The notes under the pieces are model-generated. The model had not been told where the DNA came from. It did no database searches and saw only the letters and a list, made by a program, of their open reading frames with translations. The position numbers and the translations under genes are program-made. DNA of 64,000 nt from Daphnia carinata (lineage: Eukaryota > Arthropoda > Branchiopoda > Diplostraca > Daphniidae): NCBI RefSeq assembly GCF_022539665.2, contig NC_081340.1, positions 2,480,001-2,544,000 of the forward strand, written 5' to 3'. Positions 13,095 to 22,825 of the stretch are shown here, piece after piece; the first letter of the stretch is position 1, and each line of letters starts with the position of its first letter.

Positions 13095-13536
13095 AAAATA
13101 CCCATTAATCGAGAAACATAGAGTCATTTTTCGCCGATCTCGCTATAGTATTATCCATTCAAACAAAAATTGTACGCATTTAACATTTTCATATTATTTT
13201 CTTTTCTTTTTCTCATTTTTGGTTTTATAAAAAACACTGTCATTCATACGTGTTGCCTGCCATATACGGGGGCTAGTTCAAATATAACATGATGTACTAA
13301 CCCTTTTGTGGGCTTTTCGTGCACCTGTTACCTGTTATGGACAACCAAAGCTGGTTGCAGTAGCAGTTCAAATATTTGTTTGTTTTTTTATGAAAAAGTA
13401 ATGTGCAGTTTATTCATTCTACATGTTAAAACAAAACAAATAAAAAAAGCCATCGGCATATCGGGGGTACCATTCGAATTGTTCAGGTGTTGTACGAGTA
13501 GCAAAAAAAGATAAACGACATTGGATCTGGGTCTTA
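13095..13536. other. Convergent 3' intergenic region
   Basis: Holds the 3' ends of the + strand acyl-CoA ligase 3 and the minus-strand alanine-rich secreted protein. No gene seen. Confidence 0.6.
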
Positions 13537-14243
13537 TTAACCTCGTGCGGCGGCTAGAGCGTGAGCAGCCAAATGAGCGCGGCGTGCGGCAGCGACTTCG
13601 GGAGTCTCCTGGACTGGCTGTGGCATAGCCCATGGCATGTTAGCGTAGCGAGCGGGCAAGAATGCAAAAACACCATTAGCCAAGGCAGCTTCGTTGTAAG
13701 CGCGGTAATGTTCGATCGTCGCGGCCCTCACTTCGGGAGTGTCTTCAACAGATCGTTTTCCTCGAGCAAGAGCGTGAGCGGCCAAGTGAGCGCGACGAGC
13801 CGCAGCAACTTCGGCCGTTTCCTGGACTGGCTGGGGCATGGCCCAAGGCATGTTGGCGTAGCGTGCTGGCAAGAATGCAAAAACACCATTAGCCAAGGCA
13901 GCTTCGTTGTAGGCGCGGTAGTGTTCGATGGTGGCCGCTTTCACTTCGGGAGTGTCTTCAACGGAGCGTGCACGACGAGCGACAGCGGCGTGAGCGGCCA
14001 TATGGGCAGCACGAGCGGCTGCCACTTCAGCCGTTTCCTGCGCCGGTGGCTGGAGGGCCGAGTACGGGAAGTAGAGGTACGGATTGTAGTTCCATCCGGC
14101 CGGAAACTGGGCAGAAGAGATGCAAACGACTGCGAGCAAGATGGCGAGAATCTGCGCGCCCATTTCGAAACGGAAAGAACGTTCAATTAGCAAAATGAAA
14201 GATATTTGAAACGAAAAGATGTTCAACTTACATAGACCTTCAT
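13537..14243 (-). CDS. Secreted alanine-rich cuticle-type protein with 71-residue repeats
   Basis: Two exons on the minus strand: 14243-14232 encodes MKVY and 14151-13537 the rest, giving 208 aa. The four-codon first exon that completes a signal peptide (MKVYILAILLAVVCISSA) is shared with the two cuticle genes that follow, which decided the start over the internal ATG at 14163. The mature part carries AQ/ETxEVAAARxAHxAAHA motifs and two 71-residue repeats starting SVEDTPEV, each preceded by a basic site (RRAR or RGKR). There is no RR chitin-binding domain. The DTPEV motif links it to the RR proteins at 16427 and 18441, so a cuticle or matrix role is likely, but I do not recognise a named family. 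Confidence 0.8.
13540..13965 (-). repeat. Two in-frame tandem copies of a 213-nt coding unit
   Basis: Copies 13965-13753 and 13752-13540 encode the same 71-residue unit (SVEDTPEV ... HLAAHALA) with a few substitutions. The second copy ends directly at the stop codon. Confidence 0.9.
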
Positions 14244-14320
14244 GTCGATTCGCTTTTTTTGATTGTGAGCCGAGCGGAATTCGAAGTGGAATTAACGAAA
14301 ACCTAGGGGACTTGGGCACG

Positions 14321-14330
14321 CTTATATACT
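14321..14330 (-). promoter_or_regulatory. TATA box of the alanine-rich secreted protein gene
   Basis: On the minus strand AGTATATAAG lies 78 nt upstream of the ATG at 14243. Confidence 0.65.
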
Positions 14331-16426
14331 TGTGTGCGATTTTGCTTTTTTTTTCTTGCCTGCCAGCAAGGTTATCTATTTAGTTTGGAAAAAAAATGCT
14401 TCAGTTCTTCCGCATACGTGCATTCCTTTTCGGCCGAGAGACCTGCTGCCTCCTCCTTTCTCTTACTGTAAAAGCCAGCGGCCATTTCCAATGTAATTGA
14501 TTCATTTTCGTTGTTGGGGTGGAGCTATGCTATTCGTCTTGTAAGCTCCATCTTTGCGTTGACATCGTATCAAACGTTTGAAAGAAAAAAAAAAAGAAAA
14601 ATGCAGACCAAATCAAGCAGCTCTGCTGACCTCGAACATCTAAACCGGTAACCAAGTCTCACGCCCAAAACGTCAACAGAAATATGAAAGTGAAAAAGCA
14701 TTTGGACATTTGTCTCGATAACGTATGAATTATTAGCGTGCGTGAAACGATTCAGATTGTTTATTAACACGGTAATGTTGTCTTTTGCACTTGACAATCC
14801 AATTTTCGATGCTGACGGTTGACTTGGCCGTTCGAAATGCGCACGCGAATGCACGCTCGCGTTTCGCTCCCGTCAAAGTAGCACTTGAAACACTTACACG
14901 CACGGTACATAGTCAAGGAGATTTTGCTTGGCTATTTTGCATCTTGTTTAGGTGTTCACCCATAATAGCATTAGAGGAATAGTACAAGTAGAAATAAATC
15001 TGGCCTTAACCGGTTTAGTTTTCTGATTGAATGTTGCATCTGTTAACCTTGACAAATCATGAAACTATCCATTTTCCTTTTTTTTTTCAACTTGTCGGTT
15101 CGGATTGAATCGCACGCAAGCGATGTTGTAATCATGATCGTGTGGCCTAATGGATAAGGCGTCGGACTTCTATAGCCATAAGGTATGAGCTATCCGAAAA
15201 TTGCGGGTTCGAGTCCCGCCACGATTAATTGTTTAATATTCAACACAATTGAATAGCAGATTCATTCCAACAGTGCATCACGATGCAACAGTCGAGCAAC
15301 TCGCATCCAGCTGGGCCATAACTGATAAACTGATTTAATTGCATGTTAGATTCACATGTGCTCCCAGTACATCATTGGCTACGAATAGCACCGCTGAAAT
15401 AAATTTTAATATTTAAAAAAGGAAATTCAAAACCTATTTAGGGAAATGCAAAATGTGTGCAGGTCGATTCACACAAAAATTGGGGTAGCGAAAAAGGGAA
15501 GACGTTCTCTTACGAAATGTCAGGACCTTCTATCCAAAATAGTTTTGCTCTCATTTTTCCTTTCTATGCTAGAGCCGAGGGCAAGGTTGCAAAGCCTAGA
15601 ATTGGAATCTTCCGGATTTGATGGACGAAATCCTGCGCTTGTCAGCCTTCCAACTTTTACCTTCATGTGACCCACAAAATAGAAATAGGAATGGCCCTGC
15701 TAGCACTCAAAATAAAAATAGGAAAATGGTAGTCCAATTAAAGCTCAAGTAGAACTTCCGAATAATTGATAAATGAATTCCTCAGAAATAAGAACAGCCA
15801 ACTATGTATAGACAATTAGGATTGATTTTCGATTGAGATTTAGGGCATGTCTGCGATGGATTCGCAAGAATCACCTTAACGTGAGAGCCTTTTTCGTTGT
15901 TGGCATGGCAATGAAACCGCCATAAAGTGAATCGATGGCTTTGGTAAGGAAGGATTGCCCCTTTTCCACGTAGATGGTTGCATTACAGTACCAATTTTCT
16001 TTGGCTTGAGCACACGCAGCTAAGAATTACTGGCCCATACCTGTAATTGGAGATTGTGAGAGATAAAGTTCCGAATCACTGTTCCTAATGCGATTGTCCT
16101 TTCAGGCGTCCGTCACGTTCAGCTTTTACTTGTATGTTACTGGCCTAGCATGTAGCCCATCAGTTTGACGTAATTGCAGCTGAACTTAACAGCAGAGTAC
16201 TGTGCAAACTAGCGTTATTCGATATACGCTGAATATGACACACGTCGATTTAAACTTATCAGTTTCACTTCCATCCATTTTCCCTTTTCCAGCGAGACAT
16301 TTAATAGAGACATAATTTTTTTTTTTTTTTATTGCAAAACGATTGATAAAAAACGATTTCAGAAACAAAACAAAACAAAACAAAAAAAATGGTCAGAGAC
16401 GAATGAAGCCGGAATGCTGTTCGATT
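14331..16426. other. Intergenic with one tRNA gene
   Basis: Apart from the tRNA-Arg at 15136-15226 I see no gene. The part before 16426 contains A-rich tracts and the 3' side of the minus-strand cuticle gene. Confidence 0.6.
15136..15226 (+). tRNA. tRNA-Arg(UCU) with a 19-nt intron
   Basis: A clean cloverleaf can be folded: acceptor stem GATCGTG/CACGATT (one G-T pair at the end), D stem GCCT/AGGC, anticodon stem TCGGA/TCCGA, five-base variable loop, T stem GCGGG/CCCGC with loop TTCGAGT. The anticodon TCT is at 15169-15171. A 19-nt intron (15173-15191) sits at the canonical position after base 37. Intron-bearing tRNA-Arg(UCU) genes are known in animals. Transcription would use internal A and B boxes, independent of the flanking protein genes. 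Confidence 0.95.
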
Positions 16427-17386
16427 TTAATCGACACGGTAAGCAACGGCGTGTCCAGGGGTGAGGATGGTCTTGGTCAGAGTGGCGTCACGAACGGGCA
16501 CAGCTGGAGCAGCCACGACAGCGGGGGCAGCGAAGTTGTAGGCGAAAGGAGCAGCGGCGTAACCGTAGTTGTAAGCGAACGGAGCGGCACCGTAGCTCAT
16601 GATCTGGCGTTTAGCGCGGATTGGAGCAGCTGGGGTAGCGGCGGCCTTAGCCTCGGCGTACTTGATGGCGAATTCCGCCTTGGCGGCAGCTACCTCGGGC
16701 GTGTCCTGAACTGGAGCTGGGAGAACAGCAACGGGGGCAGCAGGGACGTATCCGGACTTGGCGGCAGTAACAGCGGCAGCGTGCTCAGCCTTAGCTTTGG
16801 CGACTTCTGGGGTGTCTTGGACCTGAACAGGTGCTACCAAATTGGCGAAGGGAGAAACTGGCAGGTCGTTGGACAAGACGCGGAAGCCGCGGTGGTCGGC
16901 GGTGTATGAAACGCGGACCTCTTTACCCTCCGGGTTGATGTAAGCGTAGCTGCCGATCTGGTTGCCGAGTGCATCGCGGTAGTTGGTGGACGCCTGTCCG
17001 GGATGAGCGTAGCCGAAACGGGCCTGGCCTAGCTCATCCTGTGCGTGGAACTGGCTGGCGGAGAAAGCGGGGTAGCCATAAGCAGGGTATGCGGCACGGA
17101 CGGGATAGGAAGCAGGGACGGTAGCAGGGACGGCAGCAGTGCGAACACCAGTGTAGGGGTAGTATCCTCCGTAATATCCAGCATATCCAGGATATCCAGC
17201 AAATCCACCGAGTCCGTATCCGTAGTTACCAAAGTATTGGGCTTGGGCGGCAACAGCCAACACCAACAGGCAAGCAATCTATCAAAGTAAATTAAACACA
17301 CCCAAAGTATTGTTTAAATTGATTCGGTTCTAAGTGATGGAAGAAAAATGCTGAAACTATCATCGAGTTTTACCGTGGACTTCATC
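16427..17386 (-). CDS. RR-type chitin-binding cuticle protein 1
   Basis: Two exons, 17386-17375 (MKST) and 17278-16427, give 287 aa with signal peptide MKSTIACLLVLAVAAQAQ. A Gly/Tyr-rich segment (YGYGLGGFAGYPGYAGYYGG) precedes a Rebers-Riddiford (chitin_bind_4) domain recognised from GYAHPGQASTNYRDALGNQI and YTADHRGFRVLSNDLPV. The C-terminal half has two VQDTPEVAxAKAE motifs and Ala/Pro-rich sequence, with a basic RAKR site before QIMSYG. The family binds chitin in the exoskeleton. The gene is in tandem with the paralogue at 18441, and both share the tiny first exon typical of arthropod cuticle genes. Confidence 0.93.
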
Positions 17387-17453
17387 GTCGTTCGCTTAAG
17401 GTGAGTAGGAGAGGAGCTCGGTAAGAATGCTATTGATCGACTCTTGCCCGGCG

Positions 17454-17461
17454 TTTTTATA
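17454..17461 (-). promoter_or_regulatory. TATA box of cuticle protein 1 gene
   Basis: TATAAAAA on the minus strand, 68 nt upstream of the ATG at 17386. Confidence 0.65.
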
Positions 17462-18440
17462 CTCGTCCATCTACGCCAGAAGCCACTGTGAGCATCCAAG
17501 GTAGTCAAGTCAAAGACAAGTCTGCAGGTTTCTCACTTTTTTGCCTTGACAACACCCTTAATCATGGACATCGCGATTCGCGTGCGGGATTGCTTGACGG
17601 CCTTGCTGTGAGCTAAGATGTTACCAACTCATTTTTTATGATTCTTTCCTGTCTCGTATTACCTTTTGAAAAATGCGATCGAATTTCACACAATAAAAAA
17701 AAATGGGCTTTTACAGTTTGCATCAATATTTGCTGTGCCTTAAAGGAAATTATTCATTGTGCGCTTAATTAGTGTAGTATATTCACATCTCGGCAATATG
17801 CTAATAGAAATGTATATGAAAGCTGCATCAAGCTTCTTTCCAGAGCTGATTATTTTGGGGCTTTATTTGAACTAAAAAGTTGTGCGCGTACTTTTAATTA
17901 CATAATTTAAATTACCGTATATTCATAAAACACATGTCAGCATACTTTGTGCTCAACATTTGAAACATTTTTCTGCTGAACTGTTTCGTTCTTCTACGCC
18001 ATTGCTTTCGGCAAAGTTATGAGACGTGAAAGGTGATTCTAAAGTAAAGAGTTCTTCATCGTTATTGTTTAGTCAGTACGGCTTTAGTTTTCAAATACCA
18101 AAGCCATATGATGTCCGGCCTATTGTTCCCAACACTGTCGTAATGATGGGTTTGATTCATCGCCTCATCATCTTGGCATTTCTCTGCCACAACAATCTGT
18201 AATTTTCGGTTCAAGAAGGGACTTGATAAGGTCGATGAAGGGAACGGGGCAAGTCAAGCTATCCTGCTCTATTCACGCATATTTCTTCGCAACGAGATCG
18301 TGTTAGAAGAGTCTTTCCTATTCGGAATTGGACCCATAATGGAATGATGTATGGTCGACGTGCCGAAATAGGCTATTTACCAGTCAAATCAAAAACAAAA
18401 GATTTCAAAAACAATGACCAGATTACTATATTTCTCTTTC
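17462..18440. other. Intergenic between the two cuticle genes
   Basis: AT-rich; holds upstream control sequence of cuticle gene 1 and the 3' side of cuticle gene 2. No gene seen. Confidence 0.6.
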
Positions 18441-19280
18441 TTAACAAGCGACAAAAGCAGGGCAAGGATGAGCTCCACCTCGGTGATTAGCTCCGACGTG
18501 AGCGGGTCCAGGGTGAGCTCCCCCGATTTGACCAGCACCAACATGGGCAGGGCCGGGATGGGCTCCACCGATCTGACCGACTCCGACGTGAGCGGGGAAT
18601 GGATGAGCTGCTCCGCTTTGACGTTTCACGCGGGCTTCCGTAGCTGGGGTGGCGGGAGCAGCAGCCTTGGCAGCTGCAACGGCCACAGCGTGTTCAGCCT
18701 TAGCTTTGGCTACTTCTGGGGTGTCTTGAACCTGGACGGGAGCTACCAAATTGGCGACGGGAGCGACGGGCAGGTCGTTGGACAAGACGCGGAAGCCGCG
18801 GTGATCGGCGGTGTAAGAAACACGGACCTCTTTTCCTTCGGGGTTGAAGTAAGCGTAGCTGCCGATCTGGTTGCCGAAAGCATCGCGATAATTGGTAGCT
18901 GCCTGTCCGGGGTGGGCGTATCCGAAACGAGCTTGGCCGAGTTCATCTTGAGCGTGATACTGACTGGCAGTGACAGATGGGTAGCCATAATTAACGGGGT
19001 AGGTTGCAGGGACGACAGCAGGAACGGCAGCAGGGACGGCAGAAGTGCGAACACCGGTGTAGGGGTAGTATCCTCCGTAATATCCAAGATACCCACCGAG
19101 TCCGTATCCGTAATAGCCAAAGTATTGGGCGTGGGCGGCAACAGCCAACACCAACAGGCAAGCAATCTGTCAGCCATAGAAATTCGAGTGAAACAATAGA
19201 TTAATTCAAACCTCGGCTGAGCAAATGAAACAATAATGAATTATTCAATTATTATCTAAATCTTTTACCATGGATTTCAT
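18441..19280 (-). CDS. RR-type chitin-binding cuticle protein 2
   Basis: Exons 19280-19269 (MKSM) and 19166-18441 give 245 aa with signal peptide MKSMIACLLVLAVAAHAQ. The RR domain (GYAHPGQAATNYRDAFGNQI to YTADHRGFRVLSNDLPV) is almost the same as in the neighbour at 16427. It differs in the C-terminus: after one VQDTPEVAKAKAEH motif and a basic RVKR site it ends in about three imperfect copies of a His/Gly/Pro unit (GAHPGPAHVGAGQIG), absent from the paralogue. Chitin binding in cuticle is the expected role; the short repeat tail may change hydration or cross-linking, which is inference. Confidence 0.92.
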
Positions 19281-19342
19281 TGTAGTTCTCGTGTAAAGAA
19301 TGAGCTGGGGATGGATACTGAAGACATGCTGCTGCCCTATGT

Positions 19343-19350
19343 CTTTTATA
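19343..19350 (-). promoter_or_regulatory. TATA box of cuticle protein 2 gene
   Basis: TATAAAAG on the minus strand, 63 nt upstream of the ATG at 19280. Confidence 0.65.
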
Positions 19351-19883
19351 CCCGTTCACTTGGCCAGATTGGCAGTGAAACATCGAAGGCCGTCTACGAA
19401 AACGAATGCTAGACGATTCCTTATCGTGTAGTCCTTGATGTCCACGCCCTATGCGATAGGAACGCACCCGTTGTGTTCAAAAACGTCATGATGGCCTTCC
19501 CCGATCCTACGTGTCTATTAACTTGTTTTTTTTACCTTCCCTTTCTGTTCTGAATGTATGGCCTCGCAAATTTGCTCAGAGTACCAATATCTCTGATTCA
19601 TTCGATTCTCCTATTCGGCTATGGAACTTGAATATAGATAACTCTACGTGAATCTATAAAAAACACCCACGATTTAAAAAGACATAATTATCAGGAAATC
19701 TAAGACTACTAGAAATGAGCGTTTAAATTTGGTTGATAAAAAATTAGATTTCATCGAATGATTTTATTTTGCATAGCCTAGTACGTCTGTTTTAACCGTC
19801 GTAGATGATTGAATAATAAAAAAAATATTGTCAACTTTTATTCAGTTTATTTACTCTTCAGAGTCAGAAACAGCAAATACAAA
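19351..19883. other. Intergenic, no gene seen
   Basis: AT-rich. A minus-strand AATAAA near 19851-19846 could be the poly(A) signal of the gene at 19884. Confidence 0.5.
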
Positions 19884-20891
19884 CTACTGATGCGGTGGCC
19901 ACCAGTCCAACGCCCAATCGAAACGCGCATACGTCGTACACTTGACGTGTTCCATCGAAACGCTTCCGTCGCAAGGTGTGCAGTGCCTCCTGTTGGGCGT
20001 GCCCGGCTTATCAATCCAAAAGCTGAGCGCCTTTTGCGTTTTGAAGAAATGCTCGTACGTGTCTGTCTCCATGCCGTACGTCGCATCATAATTGGGATCC
20101 TGGTTCGCCGTGTACGCCTCATTCTGAGTGGAATGATCCACACGATGGCGGAAGTTGGACGGGAACCAATCGCGGCCATCGCGGTCATGAAACATGTAAA
20201 TCCTGTTGGCATTGCCCGATTCCCTGTCGGTGTATCTATTTGAGTCGAGTTCATTTTCGACAATGCAGCGCAGGTAGTGATAGCGATCCTTGCAGAACGT
20301 GCAGACTCGTCTCTTATCGAAATAGCAATTGCGTACCGTTAGCAGATTGACCCACCATTCGATGCTGAAATCCATGAGTTGAACGGCCACTTGTAGCCGT
20401 TCGTACGAGTTCGGTGGATAGCGTCGAATCAAATCGATGGCTTTCGTGTTGGTCATGTCGTAGGACGACAAATTGCCAATGACCTTTGGAACGTAAATCG
20501 GAGCGGCTGTTGGGCAAATGACCGGCTGACAATTCCACACAGTGCACGGCGGATGAGTTGGACAAGGTCGACAGGCCTGAGGTGGAACGTTCGTGCAAGG
20601 GACGGCCGGTATGGGCGGACAAGTCGGTGCGAAATTGCAAAAAGGTAAATTATCCGGTGGGGCAGGGCAGTTGGTCGGAGGAACTGGTGGGGGGCAAGCA
20701 GCGCTAACATCGAGCTTGTTATCGATTACAGCGTTGCCGGTGGATGGTTGGGGTGGAACACAGAATACGTAGTAAACCACCAGTGCCGAAGCCGTCATTA
20801 AAACCAATCCGATAACAACGAAAACAAGGAAAAGGAACTGATTCTTCGAACGGCCATTTCCCAAGTTCATCTTCGTTTGTGGTGAAGACAT
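19884..20891 (-). CDS. Unrecognised type II membrane protein with Pro/Cys-rich stalk
   Basis: Single open frame of 335 aa. A short cytoplasmic N-terminus (NLGNGRSKNQ) is followed by one membrane segment, about residues 19-46 (FLFLVFVVIGLVLMTASALV), then a stalk of about 70 residues packed with Pro and Cys (CPPPVPPTNCPAPP, CRPCPTHPPC), then a globular domain of about 195 residues rich in Trp, Tyr, Arg and Cys (YERLQVAVQLMDFSIEWWVN, RVCTFCKDRYHYLRC, RDWFPSNFRHRVD) ending ARFDWALDWWPPHQ. I do not recognise the family. The paired cysteines outside the membrane suggest disulfides and an extracellular domain. It lies next to the cuticle genes, but a cuticle role is not shown. Confidence 0.75.
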   Translation of the reverse strand: MSSPQTKMNLGNGRSKNQFLFLVFVVIGLVLMTASALVVYYVFCVPPQPSTGNAVIDNKLDVSAACPPPVPPTNCPAPPDNLPFCNFAPTCPPIPAVPCTNVPPQACRPCPTHPPCTVWNCQPVICPTAAPIYVPKVIGNLSSYDMTNTKAIDLIRRYPPNSYERLQVAVQLMDFSIEWWVNLLTVRNCYFDKRRVCTFCKDRYHYLRCIVENELDSNRYTDRESGNANRIYMFHDRDGRDWFPSNFRHRVDHSTQNEAYTANQDPNYDATYGMETDTYEHFFKTQKALSFWIDKPGTPNRRHCTPCDGSVSMEHVKCTTYARFDWALDWWPPHQ

Positions 20892-22600
20892 TTCTGGATT
20901 TAAAAGCGCGTCATAGAAGCTGTCATTTTATGTAGGAAAACAGATGTTTAAACTCTGTTCGACAACATGAAATGGCCTGGCAATTCGCTTAACTTACATT
21001 CGAAACATGTTCTGGTGTTACTTCATTATTGACATTTCATTTGAACGGAATATTACCCACCAATTTCAATCAAAATAACGCCAATGAAACAAACGGAAAT
21101 GCTAGTGATCGTTTGTCCAAAGAAACCGTCGTTTGCTTCGCTGGAGAAATCTCATGGATATACGCTTTCCTATTGCTATATTATTTTTCTCATTACTTTT
21201 ACGAGTATGAGAAAAAAAAAGCATAAACGAAATCTCATATGAATTAAAACCACTGAAGCCAAAGACTTCACAGCATTTCCGGCAGAGGGTGTGGCCTCCT
21301 TCACAGCCGAGCACACACACGCACACACGACATTGAATTACATTAGTCTAAAGCTTGGCTTTGGTTACGTAATCTTCGGCCCATGTAGTAACACGTTTAT
21401 TTTTCTTTGTAGCCAGTCGCCAATGACGAACCATGTTCCAGACCATAGTCAACTTGCCTGCAGCGTCACCGATTAACGACAAGCCTATTTTCGTTGTTAG
21501 CGTGACGTAACGAAAACAAACCAAAAGAAAAAGGGGAATTTCGGATGCGTGCCTGCGGGCAACTGTGCGCGCGCACCATGGATGCGAACGAAAAAAAAAC
21601 CTGTCCAGGAAAAAAAAAACGTAATTGAGTCCTATAGAAGTTTCTCATTTTCTCCAGATGGCCTCCATTCCAACATCCTTCCATTGTTCCCACATCATAT
21701 GGAGAAATTTTCTGAAAGTAGGCTACAACCATTGAGGCTTAAAGACAATTAGAAAATTCCATAGACGGATTCAGCTGTCTACTACGAATTTTTAAGACCT
21801 CTGGGAAAACGTAGACACATAAAAAAAAAATACGTTCAAAAAGCCCTAACAGTAAAAAAATTACTAGCCTGAGGCGTGCGACCTCCCCTTCTGTTTTAGC
21901 TTCCGCCTCCCCATAGAATTTTGCCTCCATTGTAGGGTGTGTTCCATCACGTAGACCCCAGTCTGTGAAGCTTTCTATAGTCTAGACCCTAGACGTCCTA
22001 CAGACAAGTGTACAGTTACAGCTAGTCGTTGGAACTAGCTGGTTCTCTATTTCAAAACATTCCTTTAAGTCTCATTTTTTTTTGAAGTATTACTCCGAAT
22101 CAGCTTATCTCACATTCCGTTTTTATCCCTGTGTCTTTCCAGTTTTTCTACTCCGTGCGAAACTTGCCACTTCAAAAACTCTTTTTAATTCCAATTTTTT
22201 AATTGACATTCGTTGAAGATTTCTCTTTAGTTCTGTAAAACGTAATTTAACAGTTTTCGCATTCCAAGTACGTTTTGCCACTGTTGGATCATCCCCTCCC
22301 TTTCGGTATGTTATTTTAAACGGTTTGAGTTTTGCGTCGTAATTCGTTTGAATCGTAGCACAGTATTAACGTGTGATCCATGATATTGATTTTTTTTTTT
22401 GCTGCCATTGCAAGTTGTATTGACGTGTTTCTCCATGGAATCCAATAAGCTTTTGGTCCCTAAGAATGTGAAGAGAAAAAATGACGTGGCGTCCGGTGGA
22501 CTGCGCCCCCTCTGTTTGTTTTGTTTGTCCCACCCTTCCACGATTTCTATTTTTGCATAACATTCAAGTTGTCAATGATATCCACAGAAACGGAGTTGCC
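20892..22600. other. Intergenic, no gene seen
   Basis: AT-rich spacer with short CA-rich stretches near 21305-21330. No supported exon or RNA gene. Confidence 0.55.
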
Positions 22601-22608
22601 TATTTAAG
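22601..22608 (+). promoter_or_regulatory. Possible TATA element of acyl-CoA ligase gene 4
   Basis: TATTTAAG about 220 nt upstream of the ATG at 22826. The distance would need a long leader or a 5' UTR intron as in genes 2 and 5, so this is weak. Confidence 0.3.
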
Positions 22609-22825
22609 TGTTCTTCAGAGCAACGTAATACGCTTACGGCATAAGCAAGCAAATACATTCAGAGAACTTAGAGTAACGATTACATTGGTCGGGTAGTGCT
22701 TAAGACTTAATCGTATAAACCTAAACACATAGAGGCATTTTGCATACCTCAACGTACATACCTTTTTATATGCTATCATCGTAACATTTTTATTTTATTG
22801 TGTACACATTAGGTGAACTTGAGAG

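Noticed and set aside
18414-19199. 261-aa + strand ORF over cuticle protein 2, and a similar 188-aa one over cuticle protein 1
   Set aside because: Antisense to clear RR-domain genes; Ser/Gly-rich composition is the mirror of Ala/Pro codons.
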